Counted from the stretch's first letter, positions 1-9,223 are shown. The stretch is 64,000 bases of DNA from Caldora sp965222765 (GCA_965222765.1 CBDCVG010000070.1:124001-188000); one strand, 5' to 3'. Notes: generated from the letters alone by a model not told the origin. Numbers and translations are program-made.

Positions 1-25
1 TTTTTGCCTCAAACATCCAAAACCT

Positions 26-298
26 TCATTTGGTCTTACAGTCACAATCTAAAGATAGTCCTGTTAAATTTTCAACGTAGTCTAAGATTTCTTGGTAAGA
101 ATCGGGATCTTTCTGGGGATGAATAACAATTTGAACTGGACTATTGGGTAACCAAAACATCAACCGACCATTCTCAGCACAAGCAAAAGCACTGACTTGG
201 CTGAGATCCACTACATAAGTGTTGCGCTCGTAAACAAATTTAACCCACATTCTGCACACTGAACCGTCACATCTAAAATTCTGGGAAGGATACACCAT
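26..298 (-). CDS. Conserved hypothetical protein, 90 aa
   Basis: Small soluble protein on the minus strand with five cysteines, two near the N-terminus (C9, C15) and a CDC pair near the C-terminus. There is no signal peptide or membrane segment. The family is not recognised by name. The protein-like composition and clean start/stop support a real gene. It lies upstream of the ferredoxin gene on the same strand, separated from it by a short spacer of repeated 'aatcctcaatc' text. Confidence 0.55.
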   Translation of the reverse strand: MVYPSQNFRCDGSVCRMWVKFVYERNTYVVDLSQVSAFACAENGRLMFWLPNSPVQIVIHPQKDPDSYQEILDYVENLTGLSLDCDCKTK

Positions 299-455
299 AA
301 CAATAGGCGGATTGACAAAAATATCAATCCGTGGGATATGTCTCAGGTTGATTGAGGACTGGCAAGATTTCCTAATCCCTGTTATCTAATACTTAATCCT
401 CAATCTACAATCCTCAATCCCTAAAAAATCTAAATATGCCAAAAGTCAGAGGTTC

Positions 456-695
456 TTACCAGTTATCATCGGTGTAGAGATTAATTGTTAGCTGCTGTTG
501 ACCTGGTGGTACTCCGGTAATGCAAGCACAAATCTCCCCTTGCCCCTCTATCTCTACCTCACAAGCATGACAAGAACCCATCAGGCAACCTGTGGGAATG
601 AAAATACCAGCCCGTTTAGCCACTTCGAGTATAGGCTCTCCTGCTTCAGCTTTAACGGTAACATCATCTGGTAAAAATCGAATGCTAACACTCAT
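456..695 (-). CDS. Short 2Fe-2S ferredoxin-like protein
   Basis: 79-residue beta-grasp ferredoxin. Cys37, Cys42 and Cys45 form the plant-type CX4CX2C cluster motif (GCLMGSCHAC), and C56 or C58 in ICAC gives the fourth ligand. It is shorter than photosynthetic PetF (about 97-99 aa) and closer to bacterial and cyanobacterial 2Fe-2S ferredoxins that serve as specialised electron carriers. The redox partner cannot be told from the neighbours. Its upstream neighbour on the other strand is a 35-aa membrane ORF. Confidence 0.85.
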   Translation of the reverse strand: MSVSIRFLPDDVTVKAEAGEPILEVAKRAGIFIPTGCLMGSCHACEVEIEGQGEICACITGVPPGQQQLTINLYTDDNW

Positions 696-767
696 TACAA
701 ACTTGTGAGTAGTAGTTTGTCCCTTCTCTAATGATAGGGTTTAATTTCATTAAGTTCCTTATCAAGC

Positions 768-875
768 ATGGACAACGACTTGGTTCTTTTTCTCGTCAGC
801 GTTGGTGTACTCATCCTTTATCTCATCTTTTCGGCACTAACTGAGATGGGTACAAAATTTCCTTGGAAGAAATAG
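768..875 (+). CDS. Possible 35-aa single-span membrane protein
   Basis: ATG at 768 opens a 35-codon frame ending in TAG at 873-875. The product has an acidic N-terminus (MDND), one hydrophobic span of about 20 residues and a basic C-terminus (FPWKK), the layout of the tiny membrane subunits found in cyanobacterial photosynthetic and NDH-1 complexes. It cannot be matched to a named subunit from the sequence alone. No strong ribosome-binding site is visible. It runs divergently from the ferredoxin gene. Confidence 0.4.
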   Translation: MDNDLVLFLVSVGVLILYLIFSALTEMGTKFPWKK

Positions 876-904
876 CCATTATCTGAGCACAAATGTACTT
901 CAAT

Positions 905-1094
905 AAGCTCTAAGTGCAGATGTGTTGATTTCGCGATCGCATTATATCCTTACACTTGGCAGTTCCAGTTGATGTGTACCAAACATTTTTTCAATAGGAA
1001 TTCACTCAAACGGCGTTACAATTCAGAGCTTGCACCATTCTCAAGAACCTCCGGTAGGGTGTGTTAGGCGAAGCCGTAACGCACCGTTAAGCTT
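905..1094 (+). repeat. Direct repeat copy 1 (~190 bp)
   Basis: Nearly identical to 1161-1349; both begin AAGCTCTAAGTGCA and end GCACCGTTAAGCTT. The unit contains a HIP1 octamer and the widespread cyanobacterial 'GGTAGGGTGTGTTAGGCGAA' text. No convincing gene lies in it. Confidence 0.9.
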
Positions 1095-1160
1095 GGATTT
1101 GGTGGGTTACGCTGCCGCTAACCCACCCTACAAATTGCTAATTGAGAATGCTGCTTCAAG

Positions 1161-1349
1161 AAGCTCTAAGTGCAAATGTGTTGATTTCGCGATCGCATTA
1201 TATCCTTCACTTGGCAGTTCCAGTTGATGTTTACCAAACGTTTTTTCAATACGAATTCACTCAAACTGCGGTACAACTCAGAGCTTGCACCATTCTCAAG
1301 AACCTCCGGTAGGGTGTGTTAGGCGAAGCCGTAACGCACCGTTAAGCTT
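1161..1349 (+). repeat. Direct repeat copy 2 (~189 bp)
   Basis: Second copy of the 905-1094 repeat with a few substitutions and small indels. The 66-bp spacer holds an inverted repeat (GGTGGGTTACGC / GCTAACCCACC). This copy replaces the 3' end of the GUN4-domain pseudogene. Confidence 0.9.
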
Positions 1350-1703
1350 ATCCCCATACTCGCCTAAAAAGCCAGCAACGATCCAACCAACGCGCTGACA
1401 AAACGCCTGCCATATTTCGTCCCCTGGATATTTGCCATTAAGTGTGCCACCGCACTGGAGATAAATTTCTCGTTGGATGCTGAAACCAAAGTGTCCGCAA
1501 CTGATGCTTGTCCACAATTGATCGATCGTTTGCAAGACTTCAGAGGAAAGTGTTAACACCTCTTCCAAACGGATTACACTACCTGCTGTGCGTCCCAACT
1601 TTCTCAGAATTAAATCCTAGGTTTCGCCGTCAGCTTGTTTCCATCGTTGAATCGGTTCAATGACTTTAGGTGCGCTTCCGTCTTTTGCCGTATTGTCAAC
1701 CAT
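1296..1703 (-). pseudogene. GUN4-domain protein, interrupted and truncated
   Basis: Reading from ATG at 1703, the frame begins like a GUN4 domain (WKQADGET) and meets an in-frame TAG at 1617-1619 after 28 codons. The same frame then continues with typical GUN4 text: IDQLWTS, CGHFGFSIQ and a W..FCQRVGW tail. GUN4 domains bind tetrapyrroles and, in the chlorophyll pathway, stimulate Mg-chelatase; many cyanobacteria have extra GUN4-domain proteins. After about residue 118 the frame runs into repeat copy 2, so the last 18 codons are repeat-derived. The internal stop and repeat junction argue for a dead gene; a sequencing error at the TAG would still leave the 3' truncation. Confidence 0.75.
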
Positions 1704-1793
1704 TTTTCAACTATCCTTCAGTAATAACTAATGACCAATGACCAATGACTGCGGTAGAGTCATTAAGAATAAGCAGCAGATCACCAACTTTCC

Positions 1794-4520
1794 ATGAGCG
1801 CATATCCTGACAATAAGGAACGAGCTTCAGCATCTACTCCCGCATCCAATGGGACTAAGCTAACTCCTCGCGCTACCGCAGCGGCGAAGCGTGTTCCTCC
1901 GGAGAATGCTGACTATCGGACAGTAGACTATGAGCTGCTGACGCCCATGATGCAGCATTTTGTAGATATCAAAGAGCAGTATCCCCACGCTTTGTTGCTT
2001 TATCGGGTTGGAGATTTTTATGAGACTTTTTTTCAGGATGCTCGGAAACTCGCTGAGGAACTAGAGTTAGTTGAGACGAGTAAGGAAGCTGGTAAGGGAA
2101 TTGGACGAGTGCCAATGACAGGGGTTCCCCAACATGTCTTGGAACGTTACTGCACTATGCTGGTGGAAAAAGGCTATGCAGTGGTAATTTGCGATCAAGT
2201 AGAAGATGCTGCTACTGCTGCTAGAGAAAAACGCCAGGTGCGCCGGGAAATTACCCAGATTCTCACTCCTGGTACTTTACTAGATGAGGGGATGCTTAAT
2301 GCCCGTCGCAATAACTTCTTGGCAGGGGTGGTAATTGCTGGTAATCATTGGGGTTTGGCTTACTCTGATATTTCTACTGGAGAGTTCCTAACTACACAAG
2401 CTAGCAATTTAGAAGTGCTAACCCAAGAATTGATGCGCTTGCAACCTTCAGAGGTACTAATTCCTACTAATGCTCCCGATTTAAGGACTATGCTACGCCC
2501 AGGGGAAACTTCAGAAGATTTACCAGAATGCTTACCCCCCTCATTTTGCTATACCTTTCGTCCCCAAAGCCGCTTCTCTCAAGCAGAAGCTAGACAACGG
2601 CTGTTAGAAAGATTTAAAGTGCGATCGCTAGAAGGTATGGGTTGCGAACATCTGCCTTTAAGTGTCCGTGCTGCTGGTGGTTTGTTGGAATATTTGGAGG
2701 AGACGCAAAAACAAACTCATGTTGCACTCCAAACCTTGCGTACTTATACGATCGCAGATTATTTGCTCCTTGACCATCAAAGTCGCCGCAATCTGGAAAT
2801 TACTGCTACTGTCCGGGATAACACTTTTCACGGTTCTCTGCTATGGGCTTTGGATAGAACTAGTACCTCAATGGGAGGTAGAGCTCTGCGTCGCTGGCTG
2901 CTACAACCCTTACTAGATCTCAAAGGTATTGAAGCACGGCACGATACGATCCAGGAATTGGTAGAAAATACTGGATTGCGGGAAGATTTACGACAGCTGT
3001 TACGATCTATTTATGACTTAGAAAGACTCACAGGCCGTGCTGGTTCTGGTAAAGCTAATGGCAGAGACTTAGTAGCCTTAGCAGATTCCCTGTTGAAATT
3101 ACCAGAACTCGCTGAATTGGCAGCTGGTGGTGATTCTCCCTACCTCAGAGCCTTACAGCAAGTACCACCAGCTTTGGAACAATTAGGGCAAAAAATCCAA
3201 GCTCATCTAGTAGAATCACCTCCTTTGCATTTAACTGAGGGAAACTTAATTAGACCTGGTATTAATTACCAGTTAGATGAGATGCGCAGCAATGCTGAGG
3301 CTAATCAGCAGTGGATTGCTAATTTAGAAGTAACCGAGAGACGACGCACCGAGATTTCTAACCTCAAGGTAGGGTTTAACAAAACCTTCGGCTACTACAT
3401 TAGTATCTCTCGGAGTAAAGCCGATCAAGTTCCCGATAACTACATCCGCAAGCAAACCCTTACTAATGAAGAGCGCTACATTACCCCAGAGTTAAAGGAA
3501 CGGGAAGCGCAGATACTTACCGCCAAAGAAGATTTGAACCGTTTAGAATACGAAATTTTTGCGGGTTTGCGAGCTGAGGTTGGCGAAGAAGCAGATGAGA
3601 TTCGTAAAGTCTCCCGTGCTGTTGCCGCGATTGATATTCTCTGTGGCTTAGCAGAGGTAGCAGTATATCAGGGTTACTGCCGCCCCAAAATGGTCGAAGG
3701 TAGGAATATTCGGATCATTGAAGGGCGTCACCCGGTGGTAGAACAGTCTCTCCCCGCTGGTTTTTTCGTACCTAATTCGGCTCACTTAGGTAGTAGTAAT
3801 TCTCCAGAAGAACAACCCACAACTAATAATAGACCTGACCTGATTATTCTCACCGGACCTAATGCCAGTGGCAAGAGTTGCTATCTACGGCAAGTGGGAT
3901 TAATTCAACTGATGGCGCAAACTGGGAGTTTTGTGCCAGCAAGGGAAGCAACTTTAGGAAAATGCGATCGCATTTTTACCCGTGTCGGAGCAGTAGATGA
4001 CTTGGCAACGGGTCAATCTACTTTTATGGTGGAGATGAATGAAACAGCTAATATCCTCAACCATGCTACTCCCCAATCCCTAGTTCTCCTGGATGAAATT
4101 GGTCGTGGTACTGCAACTTTTGATGGTCTTTCTATTGCCTGGGCAGTTGCCGAATATCTTGCCGCTGAAATTCAGGCTCGTACTATTTTTGCTACTCACT
4201 ATCACGAACTCAATGAGCTGGCTTCTATTTTAACTAATGTTGCTAACTATCAAGTGACAGTGAAAGAATTACCCAATGAAATTATCTTTTTGCACCAAGT
4301 TCAACCAGGAGGAGCAGACCGTTCCTATGGCATTGAAGCAGGACGTTTGGCAGGTTTACCAGCCTCTGTAATTAAGCGAGCTAAGCAGGTAATGGGACAA
4401 ATTGAAAAGCACAGTAAAATTGCGATGGGACTGCGCAAAGGTATTCAACAAACGCAACCAAGGTTGAATAAAAATGCTCAAAAAACAGCAATGGAGCAAC
4501 TAGATATTTTTGAACCTTAA
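1794..4520 (+). CDS. mutS: DNA mismatch repair protein MutS
   Basis: 908-residue MutS, the mismatch-binding ATPase of post-replicative repair. The Phe-X-Glu mismatch motif is present (GDFYETF, F75-E77) after a ~50-residue low-complexity N-terminal extension. The connector, lever and clamp regions follow. The ATPase carries Walker A GPNASGKS (about 688-695), a Walker B LLDEIGRGT and the downstream ATHYHEL signature. Length is normal for cyanobacterial MutS1 and the C-terminus is complete. It has no operon partner: a repeat region lies upstream and a minus-strand small gene downstream. Confidence 0.98.
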   Translation: MSAYPDNKERASASTPASNGTKLTPRATAAAKRVPPENADYRTVDYELLTPMMQHFVDIKEQYPHALLLYRVGDFYETFFQDARKLAEELELVETSKEAGKGIGRVPMTGVPQHVLERYCTMLVEKGYAVVICDQVEDAATAAREKRQVRREITQILTPGTLLDEGMLNARRNNFLAGVVIAGNHWGLAYSDISTGEFLTTQASNLEVLTQELMRLQPSEVLIPTNAPDLRTMLRPGETSEDLPECLPPSFCYTFRPQSRFSQAEARQRLLERFKVRSLEGMGCEHLPLSVRAAGGLLEYLEETQKQTHVALQTLRTYTIADYLLLDHQSRRNLEITATVRDNTFHGSLLWALDRTSTSMGGRALRRWLLQPLLDLKGIEARHDTIQELVENTGLREDLRQLLRSIYDLERLTGRAGSGKANGRDLVALADSLLKLPELAELAAGGDSPYLRALQQVPPALEQLGQKIQAHLVESPPLHLTEGNLIRPGINYQLDEMRSNAEANQQWIANLEVTERRRTEISNLKVGFNKTFGYYISISRSKADQVPDNYIRKQTLTNEERYITPELKEREAQILTAKEDLNRLEYEIFAGLRAEVGEEADEIRKVSRAVAAIDILCGLAEVAVYQGYCRPKMVEGRNIRIIEGRHPVVEQSLPAGFFVPNSAHLGSSNSPEEQPTTNNRPDLIILTGPNASGKSCYLRQVGLIQLMAQTGSFVPAREATLGKCDRIFTRVGAVDDLATGQSTFMVEMNETANILNHATPQSLVLLDEIGRGTATFDGLSIAWAVAEYLAAEIQARTIFATHYHELNELASILTNVANYQVTVKELPNEIIFLHQVQPGGADRSYGIEAGRLAGLPASVIKRAKQVMGQIEKHSKIAMGLRKGIQQTQPRLNKNAQKTAMEQLDIFEP

Positions 4521-4581
4521 GAATACACCACTAGCGCGGCTGCGCACTCTTGATGGGTGTAAAAACAAGGTCTTTTTCTCT

Positions 4582-4779
4582 CTAAGCTAACAAACCTAGG
4601 ACTTTACCATTAGACTTGGCTAGCTTGATTAATTTTTGACGCTCTTTGCTGTTGATACCAACAGCATTACAGAACTTGGTGATGGTTTGGCAGTGAAGAC
4701 CGATTACTTTACCTCGAAGCTGATTAAACTCTTTTTTGCCAATTAAGCGACTAGCAGTAGTAACGATGGGTGCAAACAT
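4582..4779 (-). CDS. Conserved small basic protein, 65 aa
   Basis: Start chosen at ATG 4779 (MFAPIV) because an AAGGAGA ribosome-binding site lies 8-9 nt upstream; the frame also opens 25 codons earlier, without such a site. The product is 65 residues, basic, probably helical, with one central Cys and a KVLGLLA end. It has no signal peptide or membrane span and looks like a conserved cyanobacterial small protein of unestablished function. It converges with mutS. Confidence 0.7.
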   Translation of the reverse strand: MFAPIVTTASRLIGKKEFNQLRGKVIGLHCQTITKFCNAVGINSKERQKLIKLAKSNGKVLGLLA

Positions 4780-4892
4780 AGTTAAACTCTCCTTGTGTCT
4801 CTTGTTGTTAACTAATATAACGCTAGATAAAGTTTTGTAACAAGTGTTTGACATTTGAAGATTTTATGAAGGATAGAATTTTTTTCTATCTA

Positions 4893-4946
4893 GGGCTTGC
4901 TGCATCAATCTGGAAGCCATGCCAGACAATGCTTTCAATCATTTTT
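4893..4946 (+). repeat. Fragment of TA-flanked MITE (family 1)
   Basis: Begins TA|GGGCTTGCTGCAT and keeps GCTTTCAATCATTTTT, matching the left end of the complete copy at 40681-40895. No right end is visible before rlmH. Confidence 0.6.
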
Positions 4947-5097
4947 CTTTTCTTCATCCAAGGCAAGTGAAGATTAAGTTATACCAAATCTGGGTTAGCT
5001 ACCCTCTTTTTCGGTAAACTGCAAAAACTTCCTCTGAGACGTTCCATGGAACGTCATTCTTAATTCTTAATTCCGCGCAGCGGCACTAGCTCGTTAG

Positions 5098-5520
5098 ATG
5101 AAGTTTAAAATAATCGCAGTCGGTAAAATCAAGAAAACCTGGATTAATGCAGGAATTAATGAATACCTAAAAAGAATACCGCAACTAGATATAGTTGAAA
5201 TTAAAGATGCAGGGAAAGAGAAAGAGTTGAGTAAAATACTCTCTTTAGTCAAAAAAAATGATAAACTGATCTTTCTTTCAGAAACAGGAAAGTCATTAAC
5301 TTCCGTAGAATTTGCCAGCTTTATTAAGCAAGAATTCTTACAACCTCTGGTTTTTGTGATTGGAGGTCCAGAAGGTTTGAGTCAACAGATCAACAACTAT
5401 GCCTATCAAGTATTAAGCTTATCTAAAATGACTTTCCCTCACGAGATGGCTAGATTATTTTTGGTGGAGCAACTTTATCGTGCTCATACCATTATTCAAA
5501 ATAAGAATTATCACAAGTAA
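5098..5520 (+). CDS. rlmH: 23S rRNA pseudouridine1915 N3-methyltransferase RlmH
   Basis: 140-residue SPOUT-class methyltransferase that acts on pseudouridine 1915 in helix 69 of 23S rRNA. The SAM-binding trefoil-knot motif FVIGGPEG is at about residues 86-93, followed by LSLSKMTFPHEMARL and the C-terminal NKNYHK, all characteristic of RlmH. Full length for the family (about 140-160). A CGCGCAGCGG-type repeat lies immediately upstream of the ATG. Confidence 0.95.
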   Translation: MKFKIIAVGKIKKTWINAGINEYLKRIPQLDIVEIKDAGKEKELSKILSLVKKNDKLIFLSETGKSLTSVEFASFIKQEFLQPLVFVIGGPEGLSQQINNYAYQVLSLSKMTFPHEMARLFLVEQLYRAHTIIQNKNYHK

Positions 5521-5555
5521 TACCAGGGTAAACGCATCTAAATTCAACCTACCTA

Positions 5556-5834
5556 GGGTTTGCTGAATAAGTCGTAACTTTCGGGTTTGAATAGGTGTTA
5601 GGTAGTAGGTGGTAGGTGGTAGGTGAGGTTGGAGGTAGTAGGTGTTAGGGATTTTCCAGTTGCGGTGCAAGGAAATTGCATCTGTTGGCTCAAAATCCTT
5701 GCATTTTCTTAACCAATGATCCCCGTTAAACCGTTGATGAACGGCTAATGATACTATTCCAATCTTCTATTATTCTGGCTTCTGGCTCCTGACTCCTGAC
5801 TTCTACTTCCCCCAAGTACTTATTCAGCAAGCCC
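5556..5834. mobile_element. Family-1 MITE, 279 bp
   Basis: Non-coding element flanked by TA on both sides (5554-5555, 5835-5836). Its ends are inverted: GGGTTTGCTGAATAAGTCG at left and TTATTCAGCAAGCCC at right. The interior carries GTAGGTG-type heptamer repeats and a GTGCAAGG...CCTTGCA hairpin. The TA duplication is the habit of IS630/Tc1-type transposases, but no transposase is encoded. Confidence 0.85.
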
Positions 5835-5870
5835 TACCTACACCGAGAGAATTAGCGTTGGGTTTTATAC

Positions 5871-5966
5871 TCATACAAACCTCCATTCTCCATTCGGCTC
5901 AATTTCGATATTAATTTCGTCTCTTGCTAGGATAATTACATTTCCAGTTCGCTTATCTGTAGCGCC
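5871..5966 (-). pseudogene. Remnant of a DUF6888-type gene
   Basis: The minus strand reads about 31 codons ending in TGA at 5871-5873, including DKRTGNVIILARDEI and EPNGEWRFV. This matches my recollection of the C-terminal half of DUF6888 small proteins, which have an intact relative at 48555. Upstream codons are lost. An overlapping ATG then opens MSIKPNANS, resembling the start of the usual DUF6887 partner, and runs into the MITE at 5834. The pair therefore looks cut off by the MITE. Family assignment is from memory. Confidence 0.5.
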
Positions 5967-6325
5967 CACCTTTCAGTTAGGGAAACTTGTGTAAATCCTC
6001 AGCCATTTTAAGATGCGATCGCACATCGGAATTGAGTTGACTTTGCTGTTATTTGTTTGATATTATTTTACAATCGGAAAATGTGGGCACATATATTATA
6101 GAGAGCACACGCATTGAGAGCCCACGTCAGTCATTGATGTCAACTTAAGCTAGAGATAGGTGATAGTGAAGCATCTAGGCCGTTTGGAGATCCTTCGCTA
6201 TCGCTCAGGATGACATAATTCCCTTACGGTGGATAAATCCTATCCCAGATGATTCAGCTGCTGAAGCACCTGAACATCGGAGTAAAAGAAAAATGACTGT
6301 TCATGAAACAAGTACACTGACAAAA

Positions 6326-6442
6326 GTAGGTTGGGTGAAGCAAAGCGAAACCAAACTTCGAGAGAGGTAGCGTTGGGTTTCGCTTTTGGTAATTGCCCTT
6401 GAGATTTTGGTCAAAGTATTGTCAACGCTTCACCCAACCTAC
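6326..6442. repeat. Inverted-repeat element (GTAGGTTGGGTG ends)
   Basis: 117-bp stretch beginning GTAGGTTGGGTGAAGC and ending GCTTCACCCAACCTAC, so a near-perfect terminal inverted repeat. Similar text forms the core of the elements at 16424 and 55820. The surrounding 5967-6325 shows no gene; a GATCCTTCGCTATCGCTCAG fragment of another repeat lies near 6190. Confidence 0.75.
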
Positions 6443-6496
6443 AACCTCACTCTATAAGCATTCTTAATTCTTAATTCCGCGCAGCGGTACTTAGCA

Positions 6497-7927
6497 ATGA
6501 ATCCCGTCGATACTTTAGATTCTGTCATCATCAATGGTAAGCGCTATACAAAAGAACAACTTCAGACTTTAAAACCCAATCCTACTTTTCCCATTTCACT
6601 ACAATTGGTAGTTGATGCAGTACACCTAGATCATGCTTTTCACAAGTTAAGCTTAGGACAAAATATCGTTTTGGATGAGCAGTCTCTCAATTTTTACCAA
6701 AACTACAGATGCAACCTCTACCCAGTAGAGATTACTAATTCACTAGATGATAAATTAGCTAGTCAATTCCATCATAATCTGATGACTTGGAAAAAGTTAG
6801 TGAAGGAATTTGGCGGTGGAGGTGATGAAGGACTCTTCTCTCCTTTATTACCTAAAGTTACCTTTAATAAATTACACAAATCCAAGTCCTCTAAATTAAG
6901 AGCTAGCAAATCGGTTGATCCTCTGCTAGTACCTCTGAGAAGCTTGATTCTCAATAATCATATTACCTCTAGTATTTTCGTTTCTATATCTGAGCCATCA
7001 ATACAGCTGAGCATAGAGCAAAAGGAGGAGTGCAGACAGCAGTTTTTACTAGTAAACCGAGTAATTATAGTAATTTCCATCTTCATTTTACTAGCAACTG
7101 CTCAGAATTTAAAAACAATTATTCGTAGTACAATACCAGGAATCAACCTAATTGAGACTCAGGAACTGGTTTTGTCGCCAGATCTAGAAAATCTCCTAGA
7201 TAATTTGCAACCTTGGTCTTGGAATGAAACTTATTTAACTAGACTACAAAAAATTAACTCAGAACTATACCAACAATTGTCAACAGACCCGAATTTTGAC
7301 TATGCTAGCATTGAACAATTGAAATATTTAGTAGAACAAGAAGCAAAATTAGCTACAGGTAGAAGAATTCCTGTGGTTCTTTTAGGTAATTCCATGTTTT
7401 TTAGCTTTCCCCGTGAGTTACTCCCACCGGGTAGCCTAAATCAATCCTTTCCTGGCGAAACTATTCCCAATACGATCAACCGTATATCTCTGCTGAAAAA
7501 TATCCAACCAGATAGTTTTATCATTATGGTGGGTAACCTGGATTTAATGCAAGGAAAAAGTTTTGAGAGGATAGTCGCTGATTTCTCTAAGTTAATCAAT
7601 GAGCTAAAAAATACCCATCCGCAGTCTAAAATTGTTATATTTTCGGTTTTACCTCGAACTACAGCTCAACATATTAAAGTTCCACCAAAAAATCGTGATG
7701 CTTTACTGAAACTTAATAAAGTTAAAGTTATTTTGCTCAATCACAAAATTAAGCAATTGAGTCAGCAAGCAGGTGTTACTTTTATTGATGCTCTGCCTTA
7801 TTTGGCAGATACTGATGGTAATCTCAGAGCTGAGTTGAGCCTTGATGGATTGCACCTGCTACCGCAGGGTTATGCTATTCTCACGACTTTAGTAGACCAA
7901 AAATTAATTCTAAATTCTCAATTATAA
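6497..7927 (+). CDS. SGNH/GDSL-type hydrolase, membrane anchored
   Basis: 476-residue protein with an unassigned N-terminal half (about 1-185), one hydrophobic span at about 190-210, and a C-terminal SGNH hydrolase domain. Visible blocks are LLGNSMFFS (block I; Asn replaces the usual Asp but Ser is kept), MVGNLDL (Asn block) and DGLHLLPQGY (Asp-His of block V). Such enzymes hydrolyse esters or deacetylate cell-surface polymers; the substrate cannot be told. The start sits just after a GAATTAA/CGCGCAGCGG repeat. Its 3' end overlaps menA by 10 bp in convergent orientation. Confidence 0.8.
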   Translation: MNPVDTLDSVIINGKRYTKEQLQTLKPNPTFPISLQLVVDAVHLDHAFHKLSLGQNIVLDEQSLNFYQNYRCNLYPVEITNSLDDKLASQFHHNLMTWKKLVKEFGGGGDEGLFSPLLPKVTFNKLHKSKSSKLRASKSVDPLLVPLRSLILNNHITSSIFVSISEPSIQLSIEQKEECRQQFLLVNRVIIVISIFILLATAQNLKTIIRSTIPGINLIETQELVLSPDLENLLDNLQPWSWNETYLTRLQKINSELYQQLSTDPNFDYASIEQLKYLVEQEAKLATGRRIPVVLLGNSMFFSFPRELLPPGSLNQSFPGETIPNTINRISLLKNIQPDSFIIMVGNLDLMQGKSFERIVADFSKLINELKNTHPQSKIVIFSVLPRTTAQHIKVPPKNRDALLKLNKVKVILLNHKIKQLSQQAGVTFIDALPYLADTDGNLRAELSLDGLHLLPQGYAILTTLVDQKLILNSQL

Positions 7928-8826
7928 ATTCCAATAACAAATCCTAACCCCAACAACAAGCCACTGCAAAAATGCATAGCTACTGCGATAAATTTACAAT
8001 TACTCACCTGATCTGGTTGGTCATGATACTGGTGAACGTGACGAAATAGCTTGAGGGCAAAGGGGGAACTGAGGAAGGTTAGTAAAGTCCAGATAGGAAA
8101 AATACCTAATAAAGCAAATAAAGCAGTAAGAACATAGACACTGCTGCCAAACCAGATTAACACTTGGGAGCCTCTTTGGGTTCCAAGACGCACAATCGGC
8201 GATCGCTTTCCAGCAGCAGTGTCATCTTCAACTTGGTGAAAATGGGAGCAAAACAAAATTACACTGGTGGTAATCCCGATAATCACAGCAGCTGCTAGAT
8301 TAGTCCAAGACCAACTCTGAGTTTGGGAGTAGTAGGCAGCGGAGACTGCCATCGGACCAAAAGTAACAAAACAGATAATCTCCCCCAATCCCTGGTAACC
8401 AAAGCGAAACGGTGGTCCCTGGTAGCTGTATCCTAGAGCACAACACAGCAGGATAATGGTAATTACCGTAAAGTCTTGTTGCCACCAAGCGATCGCCAAA
8501 ATTCCCAGAATACCTGCTACTAAAAAGAAATTACTCAACCAGAAAATTAGTGGCTTATTCCCAGTTAAGTTAACCACAGAATGAGCCTTATTTTTATCAA
8601 TACCAGTTTCAGCATCAAAAACATCATTGCTGAGATTGAGCCAAGCAATTATCAAAATTGCTGAGATTAAAAAGGTGGAAAATATGAGGCTATCAATCCC
8701 TCCATTGGTTCCCCAAGCCACAGCAGTTCCTACCCAAATGGGGATAACTGCTACGGTATACATGGGCGGCTTGATTGCGGCTAGCCACAATTTAGTGTTT
8801 GATTGTCTAACGAAGCTGGTAGTCAT
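7918..8826 (-). CDS. menA: 1,4-dihydroxy-2-naphthoate phytyltransferase MenA
   Basis: UbiA-family membrane prenyltransferase that attaches the phytyl chain to DHNA in phylloquinone synthesis, needed for photosystem I. The NDVFDAETGID motif is the first Asp-rich prenyl-diphosphate site. About eight or nine membrane spans follow. The start is placed at ATG 8826 (MTTSFVRQ). The frame opens 41 codons earlier, but that stretch is repeat sequence (TTNN and a hairpin) and unlikely to be protein. Divergent from menF, so the two phylloquinone genes share a ~400-bp control region. Confidence 0.93.
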   Translation of the reverse strand: MTTSFVRQSNTKLWLAAIKPPMYTVAVIPIWVGTAVAWGTNGGIDSLIFSTFLISAILIIAWLNLSNDVFDAETGIDKNKAHSVVNLTGNKPLIFWLSNFFLVAGILGILAIAWWQQDFTVITIILLCCALGYSYQGPPFRFGYQGLGEIICFVTFGPMAVSAAYYSQTQSWSWTNLAAAVIIGITTSVILFCSHFHQVEDDTAAGKRSPIVRLGTQRGSQVLIWFGSSVYVLTALFALLGIFPIWTLLTFLSSPFALKLFRHVHQYHDQPDQVSNCKFIAVAMHFCSGLLLGLGFVIGIYN

Positions 8827-9223
8827 CAGCCAAAATAGTTGTTTGTTGTTTACTAATAAATCCTTAGCCGTTAACTCATCCCCCGGAAGACAGCACCGAG
8901 GATTTCGTGTTAGCAAGTTGTTAGTTGTTGGTTGTTTGTAAAAAAACAAATAACAAATAACAAATAACCAAGCGGCAGGCGGCTATCCCTCCCATCCCTA
9001 AAGGAATAGGTTTCCCGCCGCTTTCTGTGATAGTTCTCTGGTAGGATGGGTAAGTCCAAAGTACGGAAGTGCTGATCTGTACTGTCGCTAGTTTGAGCCA
9101 GAGAAAGGGGTCAATCGACATTAGGGATCCGGTAGGGAGCCAGTATGTCCCTCTAGACATCCCACCATTGTTAATCGGACTTTTGGAAGAGAACTTCAAA
9201 AAAATTTACTATTCCCTGTTTCT
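8827..9223. other. menA-menF intergenic region with repeat debris
   Basis: No gene is supported. It holds a TTAACTCATCCCCCGGAAGA half-hairpin (8870-8900) related to the one at 36561, AACAAAT tandem repeats (8943-8968), and a structured stretch 8970-9160 with GCGGCAGGCGG/CCGCCGC pairing. An open minus-strand frame here has no protein-like features. It may be the remnant of an IS200/IS605-type end. Promoters of both men genes must also lie here. Confidence 0.5.

Noticed and set aside
1030..1227. Plus-strand open frame of 65 codons
   Set aside because: It runs through the direct repeat and its spacer hairpin; composition is repeat-like, not protein-like.
905..1350. CRISPR-like array
   Set aside because: Only two units of about 190 bp with one spacer; no short regular repeats and no cas genes. 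Elsewhere the short repeats are contiguous heptamers without spacers.
8921..9199. Minus-strand 92-codon frame in the menA-menF gap
   Set aside because: Ends in AACAAAT repeats (FVFLQTTNN) and has no recognisable domain; the text looks like structured RNA or element remnant.
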